A DNA stretch of 64,000 nucleotides from Bog-532 sp963824545. Lineage in GTDB: Bacteria > Actinomycetota > Actinomycetes > Streptosporangiales > Streptosporangiaceae. This document shows positions 27,935 to 36,171 of this stretch, piece after piece. The notes beneath the pieces are model-generated. The model made no database searches. It was not told the origin of the DNA and worked only from the letters and a program-made list of their open reading frames with translations. The translations under genes and the position numbers were made by a program. The stretch spans positions 62,001 to 126,000 of the forward strand of contig CAWGPP010000033.1 of assembly GCA_963824545.1 (NCBI GenBank), in the 5' to 3' direction. Every line of letters begins with the position of its first letter. Position 1 is the stretch's first letter.

Positions 27935-29637
27935 GACGGGTTCCCGGGGATCTCAGGCAGCAGGTTCCGGTTCCACTCCATCACCGTCCACGGCCCGATG
28001 TTGTAGGTATGAGCCGGGTCGCCGAAGTATGTGTGCACCAGCGCCCGCGGCTCCCAGTGGTAGTAGAAGCCGGGCAGGTTCTCGAACACGATGAAGTTGG
28101 CGTACTGCCCGCGCGGCGTGTACCAGGCGTACGCGGATTCCCAAAGGTCACGCTGCATGGTGAACTGCATCAGCGCACGGACCTTGACCTGGCCGCCGGT
28201 CTCTACCGTGATGATGCTGCTCAGCCAGTAGCCGCCGAGCCCGTAGCGCAGGTGGTGCGCGGCCAGCCAGGTCGCGAGCGGGAGGTTCTGCGCGGGCGCC
28301 GCCGGATGGCGGGCCTCCCGGGCCAGCCCGCCGAGGTATCCGGCCAGCACGACCGCGCCGGCCGTGGCCGCCACCGCCGTGCCCCGCCGCCGCCTGGCAG
28401 CAGGCGCCTCGGCCCGTACCAGCATCCGCCCCGCCAGCGCGGCGGCGCAGGGCAGCACGACGGCCATCTCGTGCGCGTTGAGCGAGGGCATGTTGCTGAC
28501 CACGTAGAGGACCAGGTTGACCGCGATGGCCGCGGCCAGCACCTGATCGACGAGCGTGGCCGTGGTGAAGAAACGCCAGGTGACGAGGATGAGCCCGGCG
28601 GCGGCCAGGGCCAGGCCCACCAGGTGCAGCAGCGCGAGGTCCCGGTCGTGCCCGGCCAGCCCGGTGTAGCTGGCGCCGAACAGCACCAGCAGCCCCCGCC
28701 AGGTGCTGACCACCTGGCTGGGCCATTTGCTGGCCGGCTCGAAAGTGAACGTGACCGCGTGCAGCGTGTACCCGCCGAGCGCGTGGATCAGCCGGACCAG
28801 GGCCTGCGCCACCACCGCCGACGCCACCGCCGCGGCCCCGAGGTACACCTCGAACCGGCGGGTGCCCAGCGCGCGCCGGACGCGGATGGTGGGGCTGGCG
28901 GGGCTGGCGGGGCTGGCGGGGCTGGCGGGGCTGCTGAGGCTGGCGGGGCTGGTGGGGTCACTGGGGGCGCTGAACAGGCCCTGGAGGACGCGGAGCGCGC
29001 AGACCAGGGCGACCGGAAGCGCCCCCACTGCGAGCACCAGCGAGTCGGCGATCGCGCCCCAGGTGAGCAGGACCCCGACGATGACCGCGAGCTGCCACCG
29101 GGGGCGGCCCCGGTCCAGCACCAGCCAGGTGACCAGCAGCGGGACCGAGGTGCCGATGTGCCCCACGGTCAGCAGCAGGATGAACACGCCGAAACCGAGC
29201 TGCGGGGCGAGCATGATCCCGCCCGCGATCAGCGCCCGCGCCACCCCCCGGCGACCGGACGCCCGGCCCTTAGCCAGCATCGCCGCGAGCAGCACCGCCA
29301 GCGTGTAGGTCATCGCCGCGGCCGCGTGGAACGTGCCGGTGTTCAGCCCGCCGATCAGCTCGAGCAGCATGTACTGCGGCAGCTCGGTGGTGTAGAACGA
29401 CACGTCCGACAGCACCCAGCCGTGCAGCGCCGCGTTGCCGTGCAGCATGTCCCAGGCCTGCAGCCCGAGGTTGGCCTGGTCGGAGTCTTCCGGGTAGGTG
29501 TTGGTCAGGCGCAGGTACACGAGGAACAGCGCCACCCCGGCGGCCGTGAGCCCGGCCGCCCAGAGCCAGCGGCCCGCGGCGGCCGGGGCCTCCTCGGACT
29601 GGCCGGGCGGCGAGACGACCGCTACCCCGCCGGACAC
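27931..29637 (-). CDS. GT-C-like membrane protein, paralogue 4 of the tandem array
   Basis: About 568 residues from GTG 29637, which lies two bases after the epimerase stop; GTG 29676 with GAGG upstream is an alternative. It carries the signatures EDSDQANLGLQAWDMLHGN and SDVSFYTTELPQYMLLELIGGL, about ten helices, a Ser/Pro/Ala repeat loop (SPASPASPAS, near residue 240) and the C-terminal YANFIVFENLPGFYYHWEP and WTVMEWNRNLL. It is closest to paralogue 1 in this tail. Position directly after the NDP-sugar epimerase suggests use of the sugar made by this operon. Confidence 0.78.
   Translation of the reverse strand: MSGGVAVVSPPGQSEEAPAAAGRWLWAAGLTAAGVALFLVYLRLTNTYPEDSDQANLGLQAWDMLHGNAALHGWVLSDVSFYTTELPQYMLLELIGGLNTGTFHAAAAMTYTLAVLLAAMLAKGRASGRRGVARALIAGGIMLAPQLGFGVFILLLTVGHIGTSVPLLVTWLVLDRGRPRWQLAVIVGVLLTWGAIADSLVLAVGALPVALVCALRVLQGLFSAPSDPTSPASLSSPASPASPASPASPTIRVRRALGTRRFEVYLGAAAVASAVVAQALVRLIHALGGYTLHAVTFTFEPASKWPSQVVSTWRGLLVLFGASYTGLAGHDRDLALLHLVGLALAAAGLILVTWRFFTTATLVDQVLAAAIAVNLVLYVVSNMPSLNAHEMAVVLPCAAALAGRMLVRAEAPAARRRRGTAVAATAGAVVLAGYLGGLAREARHPAAPAQNLPLATWLAAHHLRYGLGGYWLSSIITVETGGQVKVRALMQFTMQRDLWESAYAWYTPRGQYANFIVFENLPGFYYHWEPRALVHTYFGDPAHTYNIGPWTVMEWNRNLLPEIPGNPS
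28891..28935. repeat. 9-bp simple tandem repeat
   Basis: GGGGCTGGC is repeated four times with a degenerate fifth unit, encoding a Ser-Pro-Ala loop of paralogue 4. It is in frame and so length-tolerant. Confidence 0.75.
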
Positions 29638-29639
29638 GG

Positions 29640-30665
29640 TCAGATAGTGCCGGCTTCGACCGCGCTGGCGATCCACGGGATGACCTCGTCCAGCATCTGG
29701 TCCAGGCTCGTGGTCGCCTCGAAGCCGAGAATCCGCTTGGCCTTCCCGACGTCCGGGATCCGCCGCTGTACGTCGTGGGTGAACGGGTCGTCGTTGACGA
29801 TGCGCAGCGGCACGCCGTCACCCTTGATCTTGCGCCAGATCACCTCGGCCAGCTCGCGCACCGACGTGCTCTGCGCGGTGGACAGGTTGAAGTCCTCGCC
29901 GCATCCGTCCGGGTGCGCCATCGCGGTCACGATGCCGGTCGCGAGGTCGCCCCCGTAGGTGTAGTGCCGTACCTGGTCGCCGGAGCCGAGAACGTGCAGC
30001 GGGTCCTGGCCCTTGAGCACCTTCTGCACCAGGTCGGGCACCACGTGGCTCATGGCCAGGCGGACGTTGCCTGACAGGATCTCCTCGTCCCCCAGCGCGC
30101 GGCTCTCGCCGATCCCGACGCAGTTGAACGGGCGGGCGATCGTGAACGGCAGCTGATACTGGTCCCACGCGGCCTGCGCGAAGTACTCCACGGCCAGTTT
30201 CTGGAACCCGTAGGACGACAGCGGCGGCGGGATCTCGCGCTGCTGGCCTTCCTGTGACGGCCAGTCGCTGGCGCTCTCGAACACCATCGAGGAGGACATG
30301 TAGGTGACCTTGCGCAGCCGGCCGTCCCGGTGCGCCGCGATCGCGGCGTCGCAGGACGCGGCGATGATCCGCTCGTTCGCCGCGAGCAGGTCATAGGGAT
30401 AGGTGTGGAAGTAGGAGATGCCGCCGATCAGCGCGGCCCCGGCGATGAAGTGATCGCAGTCGGCCAGCAGGCCGGTCATCAGGTCCACGTCGCGGGCGTC
30501 GCCCTCGATCAGCCGGTAATGCGGGTGGTCGTCGTAGGACTTCTTCACCTTGCCGTACTTGGAGAAGTTGTCCACCCCCACGACGGCGTAGCCGCGCCGC
30601 AGCAGTTCGTCGACGACGTACCCGCCGATGAAGCCGGCCGAGCCGCTGACCAGAACTTTCTCCAT
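29640..30665 (-). CDS. NAD-dependent epimerase/dehydratase (extended SDR)
   Basis: 341 residues. Rossmann motif GSAGFIGG at residues 8-15, an acidic VDNFSKYG loop after strand 2 (NAD preference), the serine region YMSSSMVF (about 122-129) and the catalytic YGFQK (Tyr152, Lys156). RPFNCVGIGE and HYTYGGDLATGI are typical of nucleotide-sugar epimerases and decarboxylases. It probably converts a UDP- or GDP-hexose or hexuronate. The ATG at 30665 is preferred over a GTG one codon earlier. It stands between the GT2 gene (8-bp gap) and GT-C paralogue 4, in one operon. Exact substrate not determinable. Confidence 0.85.
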   Translation of the reverse strand: MEKVLVSGSAGFIGGYVVDELLRRGYAVVGVDNFSKYGKVKKSYDDHPHYRLIEGDARDVDLMTGLLADCDHFIAGAALIGGISYFHTYPYDLLAANERIIAASCDAAIAAHRDGRLRKVTYMSSSMVFESASDWPSQEGQQREIPPPLSSYGFQKLAVEYFAQAAWDQYQLPFTIARPFNCVGIGESRALGDEEILSGNVRLAMSHVVPDLVQKVLKGQDPLHVLGSGDQVRHYTYGGDLATGIVTAMAHPDGCGEDFNLSTAQSTSVRELAEVIWRKIKGDGVPLRIVNDDPFTHDVQRRIPDVGKAKRILGFEATTSLDQMLDEVIPWIASAVEAGTI

Positions 30666-30673
30666 CACTACCG

Positions 30674-31447
30674 TTAGTTCCTTTTCTTATCGGGGTCACT
30701 GGCGGTCTCGCCAGCCTCGGCGCGTATCTGGTCCAGGGTCATCTTCGGCCCGAACGCGAACCGGTACCAGCGCAGGTAGCTGGGGATCCACTTGGCGACC
30801 TTGAAGTTCGAGACCCCGGCCTGGCGGTCCAGCCAGATCGTCGGGATCTCGGCCACGGGCAGGCCGAGCCGCTTGGCCTTGGCGGTGAGCTCGATGCCGA
30901 TCTCGAAGCCGTCGCGGGAGTCGATGCCGACCTCCCGCACGAAGTCGGTCGCGTACGCCTTGAACGAGTTCGTGGCGTCCCTCGTTCCGACGTGGGCCAG
31001 GACACGCAGCGACCGCCCGGCCATCCGGGACAGCGTGCCCTTGAGCACGGGCCCGCCCACCTGCTGGCCGCCGGCCATGTAGCGGGACGCGGCGGCGACG
31101 GCCACGCCGCGTTCGACCAGCCGGGCCAGCTCGTCGATCTGCCGCGCGTCGTCGCAGCCGTCGGCCATGGTCACCACGGTGACCGGGGCCGCCGCGGCGT
31201 CGATGCCGAACCGGATCGCGTTGGCCGGCCCGCGGCCGTAGGTGTTGACCAGGTAACGCAGCCGGGGCTCCTTCTGCCCGTACTCCTCGACCACCGGGAT
31301 CGTCGTGTCGTCCCGGCTGTCCACCACGACCAGCACCTCGCACGACAGCCGCACGGACTCGAAGAGGCGGTCCAGGACACCGATGATCTGGTCGTCCTCG
31401 TTGTAGGCGGGGATGACGACCGTCACGCGGGGGCGCTCGGCACTCAT
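30674..31447 (-). CDS. Family 2 glycosyltransferase, polyprenyl-phosphate sugar synthase-like
   Basis: 257 residues, soluble GT-A fold. VTVVIPAYNEDDQ (about 8-20) opens the nucleotide-binding strand, VVVDSRDDTT (about 41-49) follows, and the metal-binding acidic cluster is MADGCDD (about 94-100). GRGPANAIRFGID and FKAYATDFV resemble dolichol/polyprenyl-phosphate mannose synthases; no membrane anchor follows. Such enzymes charge a polyprenyl phosphate with a sugar that GT-C enzymes then use outside the membrane, which fits the five GT-C genes downstream. Its start overlaps the dehydrogenase stop (ATGA). Confidence 0.83.
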   Translation of the reverse strand: MSAERPRVTVVIPAYNEDDQIIGVLDRLFESVRLSCEVLVVVDSRDDTTIPVVEEYGQKEPRLRYLVNTYGRGPANAIRFGIDAAAAPVTVVTMADGCDDARQIDELARLVERGVAVAAASRYMAGGQQVGGPVLKGTLSRMAGRSLRVLAHVGTRDATNSFKAYATDFVREVGIDSRDGFEIGIELTAKAKRLGLPVAEIPTIWLDRQAGVSNFKVAKWIPSYLRWYRFAFGPKMTLDQIRAEAGETASDPDKKRN

Positions 31448-32658
31448 ATCCGTACGCCCTGACCCAGGATGTTCCAGATGTCCGCGACCGGCTTGTCCGT
31501 GACCAGCTCGCGGTAGTCGGGATGCGGCGCGGCGATGACCAGCAGGTCCGACTTCGCGATGACGTCCGGCAGCGAGTGCAGGGCCGGGTCGGTGGTCACG
31601 TACGGGTCGGTGCACAGCACCCCGCCGGCCTTGAAGGCCAGGATCCGCTTGAGCTTGTAGGACAGGCTCGACCGGGTGTCGTCCGACCCGCCCTTGAAGG
31701 CCATGCCGAGGACGCCGACCGTCAGGGACTTCAGGTCGAAGCGCTGCTCCAGGCGGTGCACCAGGTACAGCGGCATGCCCTCGTTGATCGTCATCGCGGT
31801 GTGGCCGAGGGCGAAGTTGTTGTTGTTGAACGCCGCGAGCTGCATGGTGTCCTTGAACAGGCACGGCCCGGCGGCGAGGCCCGCGGCCGGCATGTCGGCG
31901 GCCCGCGGGTAGTCCTGGCCCAGCCCCTGCCGGATCCGCTCGAAGTCGAGGCCGCTGTCGTTCGCCATCATGTACAGCTGGTTGGCGGTCGCGAACTTGA
32001 TGTACCGCCACACGTTGGTGAACAGCTTGGCCAGCTCGGCCTCTTCCGGGGTCAGCATGACGAGCTGGCTGGTGAGCCGGCGGAACAGCGCGCTGGCGCG
32101 GTCCGCGCCGCGCGCGGTCCGGGCCGAGACGATCTGCGGCAGCTCGAACAGCTCCGTCATCGCCTTGCCCTCGGCGATGCGCTCCGGGCAGAAGGCCACG
32201 TCGATGTCGATGCCGAGCGCGGCGACGGTCTTTTCCACCAGCGCCGTCACCCCGGGGTAGACGGTGCTGCGCAGGATGAGGATCTGCCCATCCCGCAGGA
32301 AGTTGGCGCAGCCGCCGAGGGCGTTCGGGATGGCGGCCTGGTCCGGGTTGAGGTGCTCGTCCACCGGGGTGCCGATGACCACGATCACGTGCTCGGCGGT
32401 GCCCACGATGGCCGGGTCGGCGGACGCTTCCAGCCGCCCGGTGGCGCGTGCCTCGCGCAGCGGCCCGGCCGCCCCGGGCTCGGCGAACGGGAGCCGCGCG
32501 GCGTTGACCGTTTCCACAGCCGCCTGGCTCACGTCGTAGATGCCGACCCGCGCTCCCCGTGTGGCCAGGGCGATCGCGAGCGGCAGGCCGACGTGGCCGC
32601 AGCCGCCAATGACCACGGCGTCGAGCGCGAACGTGCCTTCTGGCACCGATTCGGTCAC
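31444..32658 (-). CDS. Nucleotide-sugar 6-dehydrogenase (UDP-glucose/GDP-mannose dehydrogenase family)
   Basis: 404 residues. Rossmann motif GGCGHVGLP (18-26), VIVVIGTPVDEHLNPD, the central-domain FCPERIAEGKAM and NVWRYIKFATANQLY, the catalytic-Cys region AGPCLFKDT (about 264-272) and the C-terminal GVLGMAFKGGSDDTRSSLSYKL. The family oxidises an NDP-hexose to the uronic acid with two NAD+. The AGPCLFKD form is closer to ManNAc/UDP-sugar dehydrogenases of the WecC type than to classical Ugd. GTG start with GGAAGGAA upstream. It is the first gene of the glycan operon; no promoter is obvious in the 172-bp gap to pafA. Confidence 0.88.
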   Translation of the reverse strand: MTESVPEGTFALDAVVIGGCGHVGLPLAIALATRGARVGIYDVSQAAVETVNAARLPFAEPGAAGPLREARATGRLEASADPAIVGTAEHVIVVIGTPVDEHLNPDQAAIPNALGGCANFLRDGQILILRSTVYPGVTALVEKTVAALGIDIDVAFCPERIAEGKAMTELFELPQIVSARTARGADRASALFRRLTSQLVMLTPEEAELAKLFTNVWRYIKFATANQLYMMANDSGLDFERIRQGLGQDYPRAADMPAAGLAAGPCLFKDTMQLAAFNNNNFALGHTAMTINEGMPLYLVHRLEQRFDLKSLTVGVLGMAFKGGSDDTRSSLSYKLKRILAFKAGGVLCTDPYVTTDPALHSLPDVIAKSDLLVIAAPHPDYRELVTDKPVADIWNILGQGVRI

Positions 32659-32830
32659 CGCGTATGTTCCTTCCGTCCAGTGCAGGCTGGGCCGAATATA
32701 CCGGCCCCCGATCTGCCGTCAGGCGGTGGCGCGCATGGAGCGGGATTCCGTTACAGCCTCGATGCATTCACGAGCTATGCGGCCTTTGCGCTTTGCGGCC
32801 GATTATGCCCTGCGCCGGGGTGGCGCCGGA

Positions 32831-34189
32831 TCACATCCCGGCGATCAGCTTCTCGACCCGTTCGTCGACCGAGCGGAACGGGTCCTTGCACAGCACCGTC
32901 CGCTGCGCCTGGTCGTTGAGCTTCAGATGCACCCAGTCCACGGTGAAGTCGCGGCGGCGCTCCTGCGCCCGCCGGATGAACTCACCGCGCAGCCGGGCGC
33001 GGGTGGTCTGCGGGGGGACGGATTTGGCCTCGAAGATGTCGAGGTCACGGGTGACGCGGTCGACGGCGCCGTTGCGCTGCAGCAGGTAGTACAGGCCGCG
33101 GCCGCGGTGCACGTCGTGGTACGCCAGGTCGAGCTGGGCGACCCGCGGCGAGGACAGCGGCAGGTCGTGCCGGGCCCGGTAGCGCTCGATGAGCTGATAC
33201 TTGGTGACCCAGTCGATTTCCCTGGCCACCTTGTCCAGGTTCCCGGTCTCGATCGAGTCCAGCGCCCGCTCCCACATGGTCAGCACCTGCTGGGTGGTGG
33301 CGTCGGCGCCGTTCCGGCTGGTGAAGTCCTGCGCCTTGGTGAGGTATTCACGCTGGATCTCCAGCGCGCTCATCTCCCGGCCGTTGGCCAGCCGCACCCG
33401 GCTGCGCCCGGTCATGTCGTGGCTGACCTCGCGGATGGCCCGGATCGGGTTGTCCAGGGTGAGGTCGCGCATCACCGTGCCGGCCTCGATCATCCGCAGC
33501 ACCAGGTCCGTCGAACCGACCTTGAGCAGCATGGTCGTCTCGCTCATGTTCGAGTCGCCCACGATGACGTGCAGCCGGCGGAACCGCTCGGCGTCGGCGT
33601 GCGGCTCGTCCCGGGTGTTGATGATCGGGCGGGACCGGGTCGTGGCCGACGACACGCCCTCCCAGATGTGCTCGGCCCGCTGGCTGACGCAGTACACGGC
33701 GCCGCGCGGCGTCTGCAGGACCTTCCCGGCACCGCAGATGACCTGCCGGGTCACCAGGAACGGGATCAGGATGTCGGCCAGCCGGCCGAACTCGCCGTGC
33801 CGGCCGACCAGGTAGTTCTCGTGGCAGCCGTAGGAGTTCCCGGCCGAGTCGGTGTTGTTCTTGAACAGGTAGATGTCCCCCGCGATGCCTTCCTCGCGGA
33901 GCCGCTTGTCCGCGTCGACCAGCAGCCCCTCCAGGATCCGCTCCCCGGCCTTGTCGTGCGCGATGAGGTCGGTCACGCTGTCGCACTCGGGCGTGGCGTA
34001 CTCGGGGTGACTGCCCACGTCCAGGTAGAGCCGGGCGCCGTTGCGCAGGAACACGTTGCTGCTCCTGCCCCACGACACCACGCGGCGGAACAGGTAGCGC
34101 GCCACCTCATCCGGGGACAGCCGCCGCTGCCCGCGGAAGGTACAGGTCACGCCGTATTCGTTCTCAAGCCCGAAGATGCGCCGGTCCAC
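32831..34189 (-). CDS. pafA: Pup--protein ligase PafA
   Basis: 452 residues, full length. The glutamine-synthetase-like fold begins with RRIFGLENEYGV, whose acidic residues bind Mg-ATP, and LYLDVGSHPEYATPECD carries Asp57, the catalytic base position known from mycobacterial PafA. HVIVGDSNMSE, RDLTLDNP and the C-terminal WVHLKLNDQAQRTVLCKDPF are all conserved. It ligates the C-terminal Glu of Pup to substrate lysines for degradation by the bacterial proteasome. The deamidase dop, pup and prcBA are not in the window. The upstream neighbour is an aldehyde dehydrogenase, not prcA. Confidence 0.97.
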   Translation of the reverse strand: MDRRIFGLENEYGVTCTFRGQRRLSPDEVARYLFRRVVSWGRSSNVFLRNGARLYLDVGSHPEYATPECDSVTDLIAHDKAGERILEGLLVDADKRLREEGIAGDIYLFKNNTDSAGNSYGCHENYLVGRHGEFGRLADILIPFLVTRQVICGAGKVLQTPRGAVYCVSQRAEHIWEGVSSATTRSRPIINTRDEPHADAERFRRLHVIVGDSNMSETTMLLKVGSTDLVLRMIEAGTVMRDLTLDNPIRAIREVSHDMTGRSRVRLANGREMSALEIQREYLTKAQDFTSRNGADATTQQVLTMWERALDSIETGNLDKVAREIDWVTKYQLIERYRARHDLPLSSPRVAQLDLAYHDVHRGRGLYYLLQRNGAVDRVTRDLDIFEAKSVPPQTTRARLRGEFIRRAQERRRDFTVDWVHLKLNDQAQRTVLCKDPFRSVDERVEKLIAGM

Positions 34190-34337
34190 AGGGTCAGGCT
34201 ACGTGCCCGCGGCGGCGCTGGCGACACGGGACGCGCCCGGGCCTTGGCGGGACCCGGCGGCCGGGCCCGTCATCGCCGGCCGGATCCCGATCGCCTGCGG
34301 GCCCCAGCCGGCCCGTTACGTTGCCCTATCCGCCCGG

Positions 34338-35798
34338 TCACCATTCGGCGGCGATGTACTTCGTCTCCATGAACTCCAGCAGCCCGTCGTGGCCGCCCTC
34401 GCGGCCCAGGCCGGACTGCTTGACGCCGCCGAACGGGGCGGCCGGGTCGGAGACCAGGCCCCGGTTGAGGCCGACCATCCCGGTCTCCAGCGCCTCGCTG
34501 ACCCGCAGCCCGCGCCGCAGGTCACGGGTGTAGACGTAGCAGACCAGGCCGTATTCGCTGGCGTTGGCCCAGTGCACGACCTGCGGCTCGTCGGAGAACC
34601 GGACGATCGGCGCGACCGGCCCGAAGATCTCGGTGCCGACGATCCGCGCGGACGCCGGCACCTGGTCGATGACGGTCGGCTCGTAGAAGTACCCGCGCCG
34701 GGCCGGCGCCCGGCCGCCGAGTATCACCCGCCCGCCGTCCCCGGCGGCCCCTTCGACCAGCCCGGAGACCTTGCTGCGGGTGTCTGAGTTGACCAGCGGC
34801 CCCACGTCGGTGCCCTCGTCCAGGCCCGGGCCCACCGTGAGCTTGCCGAACGCGCCGGCCAGCCGCGAGGTGAACTCATCCGCGACCGCCTCGTGCGCGT
34901 AGAAGCGGTTGGCCGCGGTGCACGCCTCGCCGCCGTTCCGCATCTTCGCGATCAGCGCGCCGGCGACCGCGGCGTCCAGGTCGGCGTCGTCGAAAATGAT
35001 GAAGGGCGCGTTACCGCCCAGCTCCATCGAGCAGGACAGCACCGTGTCGGCGGCCTGCCGGAGCAGGATCCGGCCCACCTCGGTGGACCCGGTGAAGGAC
35101 AGCTTGCGGACCCGCGGGTCGGCCATCATCGTGGCGACGACCGGGCCGGACCGGGACGTCGGCAGGACGTTGACGACACCGGCCGGCACACCCGCCTCTT
35201 CCAGCAGCCCGGCCATGGCCAGCGCGGTCAGCGGGGTCTCGCTGGCCGGCTTCAGCACCACCGTGCACCCGGCGGCGAGCGCCGGGCCGAGCTTCCTGGT
35301 GGCCATCGCGGCCGGGAAGTTCCACGGGGTGACGAGCACCGAGACCCCGATCGGCTGCCGGATGACGAGCATCTTGTTGGCCCCGGCGGGCGCGACAGCC
35401 AGGTTCCCGTCGATCCGCACGGCCTCCTCGGCGTACCAGCGGAAGAACTCCGCCGCGTACGTGAGCTCGGCGCGGGCATCCCGCAGCGACTTGCCGTTTT
35501 CCGCGGACATCAGCCGGGCGATCTGCTCGCCCCGCTCCGTCATCAGGCCGAACGCGCGGCGCAGGCATTCGGCGCGCTGCCGGGGCGGGGTGGCCGCCCA
35601 CCCGGGCAGGGCCGCGTGCGCCGCGCTGACCGCGTCGCGGGCGTCGTCCTCGGTGGCGTCCGCGACGTCCGTCAGCGGAGCTTCGGTGGCCGGGTCGATC
35701 ACCTCGATGCGGCCGCCGTGGCCATGGGTCCACTCACCGCCGATCAGCAGGCCAGTGGGAACGTCGATACCGGTCAGGGAGGCCAGGTCACTGCTCAT
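34338..35798 (-). CDS. gabD: NAD(P)-dependent succinate-semialdehyde/aldehyde dehydrogenase
   Basis: 486 residues, standard ALDH length. PWNFPAAMATRKLGPALAAGC (cofactor-binding region), SFTGSTEVGR, general base Glu in MELGGNAP (about 258), catalytic Cys in GGEACTAANR (about 291) and EIFGPVAP are all intact. The GabD-like C-terminus (MVGLNRGLVSDPAAPFGGVKQSGLGREGG) favours succinate semialdehyde as substrate. A 19-bp perfect tandem duplication abuts its start codon. It is probably a separate unit from pafA (148-bp gap). Confidence 0.9.
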   Translation of the reverse strand: MSSDLASLTGIDVPTGLLIGGEWTHGHGGRIEVIDPATEAPLTDVADATEDDARDAVSAAHAALPGWAATPPRQRAECLRRAFGLMTERGEQIARLMSAENGKSLRDARAELTYAAEFFRWYAEEAVRIDGNLAVAPAGANKMLVIRQPIGVSVLVTPWNFPAAMATRKLGPALAAGCTVVLKPASETPLTALAMAGLLEEAGVPAGVVNVLPTSRSGPVVATMMADPRVRKLSFTGSTEVGRILLRQAADTVLSCSMELGGNAPFIIFDDADLDAAVAGALIAKMRNGGEACTAANRFYAHEAVADEFTSRLAGAFGKLTVGPGLDEGTDVGPLVNSDTRSKVSGLVEGAAGDGGRVILGGRAPARRGYFYEPTVIDQVPASARIVGTEIFGPVAPIVRFSDEPQVVHWANASEYGLVCYVYTRDLRRGLRVSEALETGMVGLNRGLVSDPAAPFGGVKQSGLGREGGHDGLLEFMETKYIAAEW

Positions 35799-35835
35799 GA
35801 TCAGCAGGCTATCCGGTGATCAGCAGGCTATCCGG
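35798..35835. repeat. 19-bp perfect tandem duplication at a start codon
   Basis: TGATCAGCAGGCTATCCGG occurs twice head to tail (35798-35816, 35817-35835), directly upstream of the aldehyde dehydrogenase ATG. It could be a duplicated operator or ribosome-loading region. The rest of the 373-bp gap to the next gene holds only the interspersed repeat copy at 35943 and no gene that I can support. Confidence 0.75.
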
Positions 35836-35942
35836 CCCTGGCGCGGCGGTCCTCCCGTGCGTTCCCGCTCAGACGTTCGCGCCGACCCGGAAATCCCGGG
35901 ATCTTCACGCCTGCGCGGCGTCCCCGCAGGGACACCACGACT

Positions 35943-35986
35943 GATGGCAGACTTTTCGGCACATACTGCCAAAACTCTGCCCGTAA
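35943..35986. repeat. Interspersed inverted-repeat element, copy 2
   Basis: Matches copy 1 from GGCAGACTTTTCG through CACATACTGCC and AAAACTCTGCCCGTAA. The left arm has decayed (TGATGGCAGA where TTACGGGCAGA is expected), so the inverted repeat is less perfect. Confidence 0.7.
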
Positions 35987-36171
35987 GCAGGGCTGGGTGC
36001 AGGAGTGACTGGGCGGCCCGCGCCGTGGTCATCCCGGGGGCCGGGTTCTTGGCTACCTCCAAGGCGTGCCGCTGCTACCGGACCGCAACGTTGCGGGAAC
36101 CGTCAGGGGTCGGAGCGGCCGACAGTCTGGCAGACATCACCAAGTGCGCTGCTGATGACCTGGAGATTGAG

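Noticed and set aside
25823..28006. A 700-codon plus-strand open frame opposite GT-C genes
   Set aside because: Fully overlaps minus-strand membrane proteins with clear signatures. No start signal, shadow composition.
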